A stretch of 64,000 nt of DNA from Rhodococcus zopfii NBRC 100606 = JCM 9919 (GTDB taxonomy: Bacteria > Actinomycetota > Actinomycetes > Mycobacteriales > Mycobacteriaceae). Under the pieces are notes generated by a model, which saw only the letters and a program-made list of their open reading frames with translations, ran no database searches and had not been told where the DNA came from. Shown here piece by piece: positions 53,318-60,813 of the stretch; positions within the stretch are counted from its first letter, which is position 1, and each line of letters opens with the position of its first letter. The DNA lies in assembly GCF_001895025.1 (NCBI RefSeq), contig NZ_BCXI01000013.1, forward strand, positions 62,001 through 126,000. The letters are read 5' to 3'. Made by a program: the position numbers and the translations under genes.

Positions 53318-54543
53318 GCACCCGCTCCCGTCATGATCAGCAGGGGTACCGCAGCGGCCGCGACCACGAGGATCACGGGCACGTAAGCCAGTGCGAATGC
53401 GTTGACGATCCGGCCGTTGACGTGCTCGCCCATGTACTCGGGGTCGTTCGCGACGATGAGGATCGGAATGTAGGTCAAGGGCAGCGCCACGGCCGAGAAC
53501 ACCACCGAAACCTCGGTCACCAGAACGGGATCGACACCGGTGGCGAGGACCGCGAGTCCGACGAGCAGCGACACGATCATCACGAGATGGAAGCGGGCGG
53601 CGTTCGCAGGCGCCCGGAACTTGCCCCACCGCCAGCCGAAGAACTGCGCGAGCGTGTAACCACTGGAAAGCGTCGTCTCGAGGGCGGCGCCGAAGGTCGC
53701 GGCGACGATCCCGACGATCGCGAACGCCAGCGCCAGCCGACCGCCGGCCTCCGCCACGGGCAGCGCGATCTGGGAGAGGGATTCGACGGCGATACTCTGC
53801 GGAAGCAGCACCACCGCGGCGCATGCGGCCACGGACAACGACAGGACCCCGCCGAGCGGGAAGCCGACGAGCACATTGAGCCGGGACTTACCCAGATCGT
53901 CGACGGTCCACTTCTCCTCCACCGCGCCCGACGAGAAGAAGAACACCTCGTACGGCGTCATCGCCGCACCGAACAACGCGACCGCATAGAACCAGTACAC
54001 CGACGTCGATTCCGATGCGGGGACGGCCGGGGCGAGGATCTGTTCGCCGAGTTCGCCCCAGTCGGGCCCTAGCAGGAACAACACGACCGCGAACACGATC
54101 AGGCACAGGCCGGCCAGTCCGGTGGCATTCTCCATGACGGTGAAACGCACCCGCCAGATCACGAGCCACACCGCGAACCCCGCAACGGGCAGCCACATCA
54201 TCGGCCCGATCCCGGACGCGAGTTGCAGCGCCAGCGCGATGCCGCCGACCTCGGCGGTGAGCGTCATGAGATTGATGAGGAACGACGCTGCGAGGTTCGC
54301 CAGCGCAGAGCGAGCGCCGAGACGCTCACGGACGATCTCGAACGTCGCGCGCCCACTGACCGCGGCGACCCGTCCGGCCATGTTGGCGTACAGGCAGATT
54401 CCCCCGACGCCGAGCACGACGACCCAGGCCAGACTCAGGCCGAACCGAGACCCGACAACGGCGTTGGTGACCAGATCCCCGATGTCGAGGAATCCGCCGA
54501 TGGCGGTGAGAACGCCGAGTGCGACGGCGAACAGCTTCGTCAC
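53314..54543 (-). CDS. NRAMP-like transporter with altered metal site
   Basis: A 409-residue membrane protein with eleven helices in the NRAMP (Mn/Fe transporter) fold. Helix 1 has FLDIGDLVTNAVVGS where canonical NRAMPs have DPGN, and helix 6 has MTPYEVFFFSS in place of the MPH motif; both are metal-coordinating sites. This suggests another substrate, such as Mg, Al or Ca, as in NRMT-type relatives. GTG 54543 overlaps the upstream lipoprotein stop (GTGA), with GGAGAAGG upstream. Part of a four-gene operon. Confidence 0.8.
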   Translation of the reverse strand: MTKLFAVALGVLTAIGGFLDIGDLVTNAVVGSRFGLSLAWVVVLGVGGICLYANMAGRVAAVSGRATFEIVRERLGARSALANLAASFLINLMTLTAEVGGIALALQLASGIGPMMWLPVAGFAVWLVIWRVRFTVMENATGLAGLCLIVFAVVLFLLGPDWGELGEQILAPAVPASESTSVYWFYAVALFGAAMTPYEVFFFSSGAVEEKWTVDDLGKSRLNVLVGFPLGGVLSLSVAACAAVVLLPQSIAVESLSQIALPVAEAGGRLALAFAIVGIVAATFGAALETTLSSGYTLAQFFGWRWGKFRAPANAARFHLVMIVSLLVGLAVLATGVDPVLVTEVSVVFSAVALPLTYIPILIVANDPEYMGEHVNGRIVNAFALAYVPVILVVAAAAVPLLIMTGAGA

Positions 54544-54983
54544 CGGGCACCTTCTCCGAACGCCGACAGGGTGTCGGTGAGCCGGCCGAGTTCCTGGTCC
54601 AGGGATGCCGCGTCCGGCGAACCCGGCACGCCGGCGACGTGCCCGCGGGCCTCGCCGAGCACGGATGCCGCGTCGTCGAGGTAACCGAGAAGCACGTCCT
54701 GATGTCCGGATTCGTCCTGCGACGACGTCTCGGCCGTAGCCGCGGCGCTGTAGGAGGTGAGCACCGACTCGAGGGCCTCGTCGAGCACCACCTCGGCGTG
54801 GTTTCCGGTGGTGCGGTGCGCGGCCACCAGCGACAGACCGAGTCGCGCCGACGCGGTCGCCGAGGCCGCATCCGCGGCCGCCCTCGACAGGTCGCCTTCC
54901 GTTCCGCCCGGCAGACCCGAGCAGCCGCAGGACAGAGACACGGCGACCAGTCCTGCGACCACGCCTCGACGCCAACGCAACAC
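54540..54983 (-). CDS. Lipoprotein heading the NRAMP-like operon
   Basis: A 147-residue lipoprotein: signal peptide and lipobox LSCGCSG (Cys near residue 21), then an Ala-rich helical domain (LVAAHRTTGNHAEVVLDEAL and YLDDAASVLGEARGHV), possibly a ferritin-like four-helix bundle of the DUF4439/DUF305 kind. AGGAGG lies six bases before the GTG at 54983, which fixes the start; an upstream GTG at 55004 lacks a ribosome site. Its stop overlaps the transporter start. Confidence 0.65.
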   Translation of the reverse strand: MLRWRRGVVAGLVAVSLSCGCSGLPGGTEGDLSRAAADAASATASARLGLSLVAAHRTTGNHAEVVLDEALESVLTSYSAAATAETSSQDESGHQDVLLGYLDDAASVLGEARGHVAGVPGSPDAASLDQELGRLTDTLSAFGEGAR

Positions 54984-55129
54984 CGGGAACCTCCTGAGCT
55001 GCACCGCCGCATGTGGTGGGTACCGGAGTACCCGCGCCCGGGGTTTTCAATCCGTGTGGTCGGTTTTGTGCCCGGTCACGGGCGGGGGCACTGCGCTCGC
55101 GGAAAGGTTCCGCCCGGCATAATCGTGAA

Positions 55130-55855
55130 ATGACCGATTCCACCCCCGACGCCCGCGCGGCCGAGCACCCGTGCCCGGACAGGCCACCGCGTCCGGACAG
55201 GCCACAGCGGGTGGGCAGCTTCCGGTTCATCGTCGCCACCGACGAGTGGGAGTGGTCCGACGCAGTGGCCAGAATGCACGGATACGAGCCCGGCACCGTA
55301 CACCCGACAACAGAACTGGTTCTGTCCCACAAGCATCCGGACGACCTGGCGCAGATCACCGAGGTGTTGAACTCCCAGCGCACGACCGGCAGACCGTTCA
55401 GCAGCCGGCACCGGATCATCGATACCGACGGAAACGTCAAGCAGGTCGTCGTGGTCGGCGACCAGCTGCTCGACGCGGCCGGCACGGTCATCGGGACGTC
55501 CGGGTTCTACGTCGACCTCACCGACAGCTACGCGGACGACATCCGCGAGAACGTCGACGAAGCACTGTCCACTCTCGCCGAGTCACGCGCGATCATCGAG
55601 CAGGCCAAGGGGGTGCTGATGCTCGTGTACGGGATTTCCGCCGATCACGCATTCGAGATACTCACCTGGCGGTCGCAGGAGACCAACATCAAGCTCCGGG
55701 CGCTCGCTCAGCGGATCGTGGACATCGTTGCCGAGGGATCGGGACCCAGAATTTCCGACTCCGCGCGCAACGAGTTCGACCACTTCCTGATGACCGTGCA
55801 CCGGACGGTGCCGCACCCGGATCACTCGGTGACCCGCACCGAATCCGGCTCCTAG
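55130..55855 (+). CDS. PAS-ANTAR RNA-binding regulator
   Basis: A 241-residue regulator: a PAS domain at about residues 25-130 (WEWSDAVARMHGYEPGTV) and an ANTAR domain at the end (IIEQAKGVLMLVYGISADHA). ANTAR proteins bind RNA hairpins and prevent termination. The N-terminal linker holds an in-frame duplication (PDRPPRPDRPQR). CATAAT lies six bases before the ATG at 55130, so a leaderless start is likely. It is convergent with the hemerythrin gene. The signal detected by the PAS domain is unknown. Confidence 0.88.
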   Translation: MTDSTPDARAAEHPCPDRPPRPDRPQRVGSFRFIVATDEWEWSDAVARMHGYEPGTVHPTTELVLSHKHPDDLAQITEVLNSQRTTGRPFSSRHRIIDTDGNVKQVVVVGDQLLDAAGTVIGTSGFYVDLTDSYADDIRENVDEALSTLAESRAIIEQAKGVLMLVYGISADHAFEILTWRSQETNIKLRALAQRIVDIVAEGSGPRISDSARNEFDHFLMTVHRTVPHPDHSVTRTESGS

Positions 55856-55893
55856 GGCTCACGCCGGACAAGCGGATTCGGCACGGCCCGTTC

Positions 55894-56469
55894 TCACCGT
55901 TCGGTTCCGCGCCGGGTCACCGCGTCACGCATGCGATCGAGCAGGCCGGTGACCGGGCCGAGCAGCTTGTCGCCCGGCGGTTCGTCCGGGGCGGACGGGT
56001 GCGGCCGCGTCGGAGCGATCTTTTTCGTCGATTCCACCTTCCTGCCGAGGTCGACCAACTCCTCCTCGGTGAAAACGCTGCGCATGTGCGGGAACATTTC
56101 GCTCTCTTCCTCGGCGACATGTTCGCGGATCTCGTGCATCAGCAATGCGAGCTGGGCTTCGAACTCCGGCTCGTCCGGCTTCAGCCCCTCGAGCCGCTTC
56201 ATCGTCCGCTCGGCTTCGGCGTGCTCCTCCTTGGCGTGTTCGGCCTCGCTCTCGCTGACCTTCTTCTTGACGGCCGGATACACGTCGGCCTCCTCCGCGA
56301 CCGAGTGCCGCACCAGCTCGATCGTCACCTGATCGGTGAGATCCTTGCGCCGCTGCCGCGCCTCGTGGGTTTCGATGCCGTGGAGTGCCTCGAGTTCGGC
56401 GAACATCCGTTCCACTTCGCGGTGATCGTGGGTGAGGACCTCGATCACGTCGCGCTGGCTCGCTGTCAT
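55894..56469 (-). CDS. Hemerythrin HHE domain protein
   Basis: A 191-residue hemerythrin-like protein: the diiron ligands are in LTHDHREVERMFAELE, VRHSVAEEADVYPAV and MHEIREHVAEEESEMFPHMR. Such proteins bind oxygen, handle iron, or protect from nitric oxide; in mycobacteria one is part of the SigF response to peroxide. GGGAAGG precedes the ATG and GGTTT-N15-GGGTTA lies 40 bases upstream. The C-terminus is a disordered charged tail. Confidence 0.9.
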   Translation of the reverse strand: MTASQRDVIEVLTHDHREVERMFAELEALHGIETHEARQRRKDLTDQVTIELVRHSVAEEADVYPAVKKKVSESEAEHAKEEHAEAERTMKRLEGLKPDEPEFEAQLALLMHEIREHVAEEESEMFPHMRSVFTEEELVDLGRKVESTKKIAPTRPHPSAPDEPPGDKLLGPVTGLLDRMRDAVTRRGTER

Positions 56470-56505
56470 CGCGCTACCTTCCCTTCGAACTGCTCCTGTG
56501 GCGGG

Positions 56506-56531
56506 TAACCCCTTCTGCTTCAGCGGAAACC
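56506..56531 (-). promoter_or_regulatory. SigF-type promoter of the hemerythrin gene
   Basis: Minus strand GGTTT (56527-56531), 15 bases, GGGTTA (56506-56511), with a leader of about 30 bases. Confidence 0.6.
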
Positions 56532-56579
56532 GTCCCGAGATTGCGGTGCGGCCCCGGCATTCGCAGCGGCCGGCACCTT

Positions 56580-57008
56580 CTACGCGTAGTGCCGGCCTTC
56601 CCGGCCGGTGCCGCCCTCGTCCGCCCGCACGTCCCGCTGCGGTTCCGTGTCGACCGACGACGGAGCCTGGGCGTCGGGATCGAGGCGGTCGGCGCGCTCA
56701 CGCTGTTCGTCCAGCGCACTGCGGGTCGATTCGGCTTCCTCCCGCTGCACCTTCGCACGGTTCTCCAGGCGGACCGCCTCGGCCTGCTTCTCGGAGGCCT
56801 CCGCGGCGGCCCGGCGGGCCTTGGCGGCGGTCTCGTCGGCGATGGCCGCGCGCTGTTCGGCGGCCGGTGCGCGTTCGGCGATCTGTGCACGAAGGTGAGC
56901 CGCTTCGGTGCGGCGATGCTGTGTCCGGCGCCTGGTCAGCAGCCATACCAGCAGCAGTACGACGATGACGACGACGACTGCCAGCACTATCCAGCCCAAC
57001 GTATCCAT
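56580..57008 (-). CDS. Membrane-anchored coiled-coil protein
   Basis: A 142-residue protein with one N-terminal membrane helix (LGWIVLAVVVVIVVLLLVWL) then a long charged helix rich in Ala, Glu, Arg (residues 35-100) and a disordered acidic end. No family was recognised; it resembles small stress-island proteins with an antenna-like coil. GGTTT-N16-GGGTAT, an exact SigF-type match, lies upstream. The ATG at 57008 has GGAGGATT before it. Confidence 0.65.
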   Translation of the reverse strand: MDTLGWIVLAVVVVIVVLLLVWLLTRRRTQHRRTEAAHLRAQIAERAPAAEQRAAIADETAAKARRAAAEASEKQAEAVRLENRAKVQREEAESTRSALDEQRERADRLDPDAQAPSSVDTEPQRDVRADEGGTGREGRHYA

Positions 57009-57043
57009 ATCGAATCCTCCGATCGGATCGGGTTTTCCCGGGC

Positions 57044-57070
57044 ATACCCGCCGACTCGAATCCGGAAACC
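57044..57070 (-). promoter_or_regulatory. SigF-type promoter of the coiled-coil gene
   Basis: Minus strand GGTTT (57066-57070), 16 bases, GGGTAT (57044-57049), with a leader of about 28 bases. Confidence 0.75.
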
Positions 57071-57126
57071 ACGGGCCGTCGAACCGGCCGCCGGCGGAAC
57101 GGTCGACCGCGCGTCCGTCCCACTGA

Positions 57127-58005
57127 TCAGCGAGCGCCGAATCCGTCGAGGAGCGCGGTGTTCACCGCGGCGGCCGGGTACAGGGGCAGCGTGTGGTGCG
57201 TGGCATCGTCGAGCACAACCGTTCGCGCGGCCGGAAGTACCCGCCGGACCGCTTCTTCGACGTGAGTGCTGTCGTGCACCTTGCTGCCGCGAGCGAGGAT
57301 CACCGTGGTGGCGACGTCGAAGTCTTCGAACGCCTTCGCGGGCGGTCGTTTCGGGACGATCGTCTTCGATGCCGGGAAGGCCGCACCGAGCGCGAGCACT
57401 TCCAGCCACTCCTCGTCCAGCTCGCGTCCTCCGGTTTCCCACGTGACGAGGGCTCGTTCACGCTGTTCACTCGGGCGCAGCAGGACCGGCAGTGCGCGCC
57501 ACAGATAACCCGGCTTCATCCCCGCGAAACACGAATTCGGCTCGAGCAGAACGAGATCGACCACCCGGTCGGGCACGCGCAGGGCGGCGGCGAGCGCGAT
57601 CATCGCACCGTACGAGTGCCCGGCGAGCCCGAAGGTGCCCAGCCCGAGTCCGTCGACGACGCCGACGAACCACGCGAGCAGATCGTCGACGGTGCGCGGC
57701 GGGCGCGAGCCGACGACACTGCGTCCGGCATCTCCGAGAATGTCGACGGCGTAGATGCGGTGCCGCGCGCCGAGTGCCGCGACATTGGCGAACCACACCG
57801 TCGATGTCGCACCCCCGCCGGGCAGCAGCACGACGGGCGGCGCCTCCGGCGGCCCGTACGCGTTGATCCGGGTGCTGCCGTGCTCGGATTCGAGGTCGAA
57901 CGAGGTGGTGCCGTCGGGCCATCGGGACAGGACGGTGTCGTAGGCACGGTAGAACGCGGCGCCTGCCGCGGTGTTCGCGAATTCGTCGATCGTCGGTTGG
58001 GACAT
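57127..58005 (-). CDS. Alpha/beta hydrolase
   Basis: A 292-residue alpha/beta hydrolase. Oxyanion GGGATS near residue 65, nucleophile in GHSYGA (Ser near 130), acid residue in ARGSKVHDSTH and His in DDATHHTLPLYP. The substrate is unknown. GGAGG lies four bases before the ATG at 58005. It is divergent from a MarR gene with a perfect palindrome between, so it is probably repressed by that MarR and induced by its ligand, perhaps a phenolic or ester substrate. Confidence 0.82.
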   Translation of the reverse strand: MSQPTIDEFANTAAGAAFYRAYDTVLSRWPDGTTSFDLESEHGSTRINAYGPPEAPPVVLLPGGGATSTVWFANVAALGARHRIYAVDILGDAGRSVVGSRPPRTVDDLLAWFVGVVDGLGLGTFGLAGHSYGAMIALAAALRVPDRVVDLVLLEPNSCFAGMKPGYLWRALPVLLRPSEQRERALVTWETGGRELDEEWLEVLALGAAFPASKTIVPKRPPAKAFEDFDVATTVILARGSKVHDSTHVEEAVRRVLPAARTVVLDDATHHTLPLYPAAAVNTALLDGFGAR

Positions 58006-58023
58006 GGCAACCTCCGCTTGTGA

Positions 58024-58046
58024 ATTATCTCGATGATCGAGATAAT
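58024..58046. promoter_or_regulatory. MarR-type operator between the hydrolase and MarR genes
   Basis: ATTATCTCGAT-G-ATCGAGATAAT, 11-bp arms around one central base, in the 81-base gap between divergent genes. Typical of MarR-family operators controlling both directions. Confidence 0.75.
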
Positions 58047-58086
58047 AGGCTGACGAGGCAACTACGTCGAGCCGGAGGAGCAGAAG

Positions 58087-58566
58087 GTGGCAGCCAGGGA
58101 GGACAGCCGAACTCCGGCGATGGTGCACGGCCTGCGGGAACTCGTGGTGCAGCTGAACCTGTTCGGGTCCGAATTCGCACGCACGCACGGGCTTCACACC
58201 ACCGATGTGCGAGCGCTCATCGCGCTGCTCGACGCCGCCCGTGCCGGCCGTATCGCGACACCTGGATGGCTGGGACAGCAACTCGGCCTGAACTCCGCGT
58301 CGACCACCGCGCTCGTCGACCGGCTCGAGAAGGACGGCCTGGTGTCGCGGGAGCGCGACGCGCGGGACCGACGACGCGTGAAACTTCAGGTCACCGAGTC
58401 CGCCGAACAACTCGGCTGGAGCTTCTTCGGACCCCTCATCGGACAGGCCGTCGGCGTTCTCGACTCGTTCTCCCCCGACGAACTCGCCACGATCGACGAG
58501 TTCCTCGCGAGAATGCGGGCCGTGGTCGAGAATGTCCGCGAGACCGGGGCCGGACCCGTCCCCTAG
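58087..58566 (+). CDS. MarR-family transcriptional regulator
   Basis: A 159-residue MarR regulator with the winged helix at about residues 50-105 (PGWLGQQLGLNSASTTALVD then RERDARDRRRVKLQVT). GGAGGAG precedes the GTG at 58087. It is divergent from the alpha/beta hydrolase gene with a strong palindrome between, and a DUF2834 gene follows 25 bases later. It likely represses both sides until a small aromatic or lipid ligand binds. Confidence 0.88.
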   Translation: MAAREDSRTPAMVHGLRELVVQLNLFGSEFARTHGLHTTDVRALIALLDAARAGRIATPGWLGQQLGLNSASTTALVDRLEKDGLVSRERDARDRRRVKLQVTESAEQLGWSFFGPLIGQAVGVLDSFSPDELATIDEFLARMRAVVENVRETGAGPVP

Positions 58567-58591
58567 CCGTCACCGTCGGAGGTCAGCACCC

Positions 58592-58957
58592 GTGCAGGAG
58601 AAACATCTCGCGTTCTTGTTCGCTGCGCTGACAGCGGTCGGTGTCGTCGTTCCGTACGCCGCGCTGGTTCCGTTCCTGTTCGAACACGGCGTTGACACCA
58701 CCCGGATCGTGGACGAGATCACCGCGACCCGGCTGGGCGCCTTCGCGTGGCTCGACGTACTGATCTCCGCCCTCGTACTGCTGCTTGCCGCCTTCGGCAC
58801 CGGTTGGATCAGCACCGGCCGCGCCCTGGGGGTCACGCTGGCCACGTGCCTGGTGGGCGTGTCGGCGGGACTTCCGCTGTTCTTCTTCGTCGTCGGAAAC
58901 CGGATGTCCGACCCGACAGATCACCCTCGCCGACCGATGTCCGGCCGGCGAGGGTGA
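58592..58957 (+). CDS. DUF2834 membrane protein
   Basis: A 121-residue membrane protein with three helices (FLFAALTAVGVVVPYAALV first) and the DUF2834 features TATRLGAFAWLDVLIS near residue 45. The function is unknown. GGAGG precedes the GTG at 58592, 25 bases after the MarR gene, so the two are probably cotranscribed. The last residues are read through the left arm of a terminator. Confidence 0.75.
   Translation: MQEKHLAFLFAALTAVGVVVPYAALVPFLFEHGVDTTRIVDEITATRLGAFAWLDVLISALVLLLAAFGTGWISTGRALGVTLATCLVGVSAGLPLFFFVVGNRMSDPTDHPRRPMSGRRG
58921..58957. terminator. Hairpin at the DUF2834/STAS junction
   Basis: TCACCCTCGCCG and CGGCGAGGGTGA (12 bp) flank a 13-base loop. The hairpin covers the DUF2834 stop and ends before the convergent STAS gene. 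Confidence 0.6.
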
Positions 58958-58965
58958 CCCTCCGT

Positions 58966-59382
58966 TCACGCTGAACGCCGAAGCGCTCCCATCGCACTCT
59001 CGAGCGATGTATGCAGTTGCAGACGGGTCTCCCCCGCGGCGAGCAACAGCCGTTGCACCGGGCGGTTCCCGACGAGCACCCACCGTGCGTCGCACTGGTG
59101 CGCTCTCGCGTCGAGACCCTCGAACACCGAAAGCCCTGCGGATCCGATGAATTCGACTTCGGACAGGTCGAGCACCATCCGAGCGGACGGACGCAGCCGC
59201 GCGCTGGCGTAGCGCCGCAGCGCCGGGGCGTTGAGCAGGTCGATCTCGCCCTGCACCTCGACCCTCATCATGTCACCGCTGATCCGCTCGGTCTTGAAGC
59301 GCGCACCGGCGGATGTTTCGTCGGGCACGCCCGCGCGGGCAGCCCAACGTGTCGCGGCACGGAAATTGGGTACAGCAGTCAT
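58966..59382 (-). CDS. STAS anti-anti-sigma factor
   Basis: A 138-residue STAS protein of the RsbV/SpoIIAA type. After a 30-residue tail the domain holds MRVEVQGEIDLLNAPALRRY and LDLSEVEFIGSAGLSVFEGL; the Ser of GSAG is the usual phosphorylation site for the anti-sigma kinase. When unphosphorylated it would bind and remove the RsbW-like protein encoded 1 kb away. The GGGAG ribosome site lies in a 9-bp inverted repeat just before the ATG. Its own promoter is unclear. Confidence 0.88.
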   Translation of the reverse strand: MTAVPNFRAATRWAARAGVPDETSAGARFKTERISGDMMRVEVQGEIDLLNAPALRRYASARLRPSARMVLDLSEVEFIGSAGLSVFEGLDARAHQCDARWVLVGNRPVQRLLLAAGETRLQLHTSLESAMGALRRSA

Positions 59383-59387
59383 GGCAC

Positions 59388-59406
59388 TCCCATCGAGTCG
59401 ATGGGA
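59388..59406 (-). promoter_or_regulatory. Inverted repeat hiding the STAS ribosome site
   Basis: TCCCATCGA-G-TCGATGGGA, 9-bp arms, immediately upstream of the STAS start. On the mRNA the GGGAG ribosome site is inside the right arm, so translation may depend on this hairpin opening. Confidence 0.4.
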
Positions 59407-59535
59407 AGAATCGCAGAAAGGGGCAGCCGTCCACGGATGCCCGCTCGCGCGATGCTTCCTGGTCCAGGCTGTGTGCTCAACCTTCAAACAGGCTACTTCA
59501 GTCGGCAGCACCACTCAACGAAAGGCCGCGAGATA

Positions 59536-60258
59536 TCACAATTCGGACTCGCCGGCGGTTCGTCTCAGCGTTTCAACCACCTGTTTCGCCACGCCCGACA
59601 GCCGGAGGTTCATCCGCTGGGATGCCTCCCTGAGCAATGTGAACGCCTCTTCCTCGGACGTCTCGTGCAGTGCCATGAGCAGTCCAATCGCCTTCCCGAT
59701 CTCCCGGTTGCTGTCGAGACCCAGACGCAGGGTGGCCGCTTGCTCCCGGTGTGCCCTCGCGGTCAGCGCCACCGAAATGAACGCAGCAAGGACCGCACCC
59801 GAGTCGAGCGACTCCTCGGTCAACGCGTCCGGGGTGTCGGAGAAGATGTTGAGGGCCGCGACATCCGCACCCTCCACGAGCAGGCGGAATCCCGCTGCTC
59901 CCCGAACCGGCGTGTAGTCGAGAATCCACTTGGTCAGCGCGGGCCAGCGGGTTCGGACGGTCAGGTCCGCATCGAGTTCCGCGATGTCGTGGTGCAGCAC
60001 GTCCATGCACGGGCCTTCGCCGAGTTCACGTTCGGCAGCGTCGATTCGGCGGGCCATGTCGTCACCGGCCGCGATGGTGCGGATCGACGTCCCACGCCGG
60101 AGCATCAGACTCGCCCGATCGCAACCGGGGACGAGCAGCGGAGCGGCAATGCACAGCGCGGCACACATCTCCTCGTAGCTCTCGGTGCCGTACACGATCC
60201 CCGCGAGCCTCGTGAAGACGGCCGCGGCCTCCTGGCGCTGTGCATCCTGGTTGCTCAT
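59536..60258 (-). CDS. GAF-ANTAR RNA-binding regulator
   Basis: A 240-residue regulator: a GAF domain (residues 15-160) and an ANTAR domain (EIGKAIGLLMALHETSEEEA, then QRMNLRLSGVAKQVVETLRR). ANTAR proteins bind twin RNA hairpins and act against termination. The start at 60258 is followed by a divergent RsbW-sigF operon. The DNA between this gene and rsbW holds a GGGTAT box for the other direction. The GAF ligand is unknown. It is the second ANTAR protein of the island. Confidence 0.88.
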   Translation of the reverse strand: MSNQDAQRQEAAAVFTRLAGIVYGTESYEEMCAALCIAAPLLVPGCDRASLMLRRGTSIRTIAAGDDMARRIDAAERELGEGPCMDVLHHDIAELDADLTVRTRWPALTKWILDYTPVRGAAGFRLLVEGADVAALNIFSDTPDALTEESLDSGAVLAAFISVALTARAHREQAATLRLGLDSNREIGKAIGLLMALHETSEEEAFTLLREASQRMNLRLSGVAKQVVETLRRTAGESEL

Positions 60259-60280
60259 CCGAATCACCTTTCGCGGTAGC

Positions 60281-60306
60281 GATTGATTCACCACCTTCCT
60301 GGGTAT
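60281..60306 (+). promoter_or_regulatory. SigF-type promoter of the rsbW-sigF operon
   Basis: GATTG (60281-60285), 15 bases, GGGTAT (60301-60306), about 80 bases upstream of the anti-sigma gene. The -35 is weaker than in other cases. It would let the sigma factor activate its own operon. Confidence 0.5.
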
Positions 60307-60384
60307 TCTGCGCTCGAACGGGAGATGCCGGCTCACGTCGACCCCGGGCACCGACCGAGAATCCGACTGGAAAGGCCAGGACCC

Positions 60385-60813
60385 ATGGCGACGACCGCTT
60401 CGATCGACTCAGATCGCGCACACACGCATCCCATCGTGGAGTTGCGCGTCCGCGCCGACCCGGGCCAACTCCCGGTGCTGCGAGCCGTCGCCGCCGCGAT
60501 CGCGCTCCAGCACGACTGCGATCTCGATACCGTCGCCGATGTGAAGCTCGCCGTGGACGAAGCCGCCACGCGCCTGATCATGAGTGCGGTCGACGGAACC
60601 GACGTGACGTGCCGCTTCCAGACGATCGCGCCGACCCTGCGCATCAGTGTCTCCGCCACGACCCGGCCCTCCCCCACCAGTTCGGCCCGCACGTTCGGCT
60701 GGCACGTCCTCAACTCCCTCGCCGATTCGGTGGACGTGCGCCTCGACGACACCGCGTCCGGCAGCGTCACCACCATCGACCTGTCGGTCACCGAAGGGAG
60801 CGCCCCTCGGTGA
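60385..60813 (+). CDS. rsbW: RsbW-type anti-sigma factor (serine kinase)
   Basis: A 142-residue anti-sigma factor with a GHKL ATP-binding fold like RsbW, SpoIIAB and UsfX. The N-box region is DVKLAVDEAATRLIMSAV near residue 52, and a late ATP-lid part is ARTFGWHVLNSLADSVDV. It would hold the sigma factor, or phosphorylate the STAS protein. The ATG at 60385 has AGGACCC before it. Its stop overlaps the GTG of the sigma gene (GTGA), so the two proteins are made in step. Confidence 0.85.
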   Translation: MATTASIDSDRAHTHPIVELRVRADPGQLPVLRAVAAAIALQHDCDLDTVADVKLAVDEAATRLIMSAVDGTDVTCRFQTIAPTLRISVSATTRPSPTSSARTFGWHVLNSLADSVDVRLDDTASGSVTTIDLSVTEGSAPR

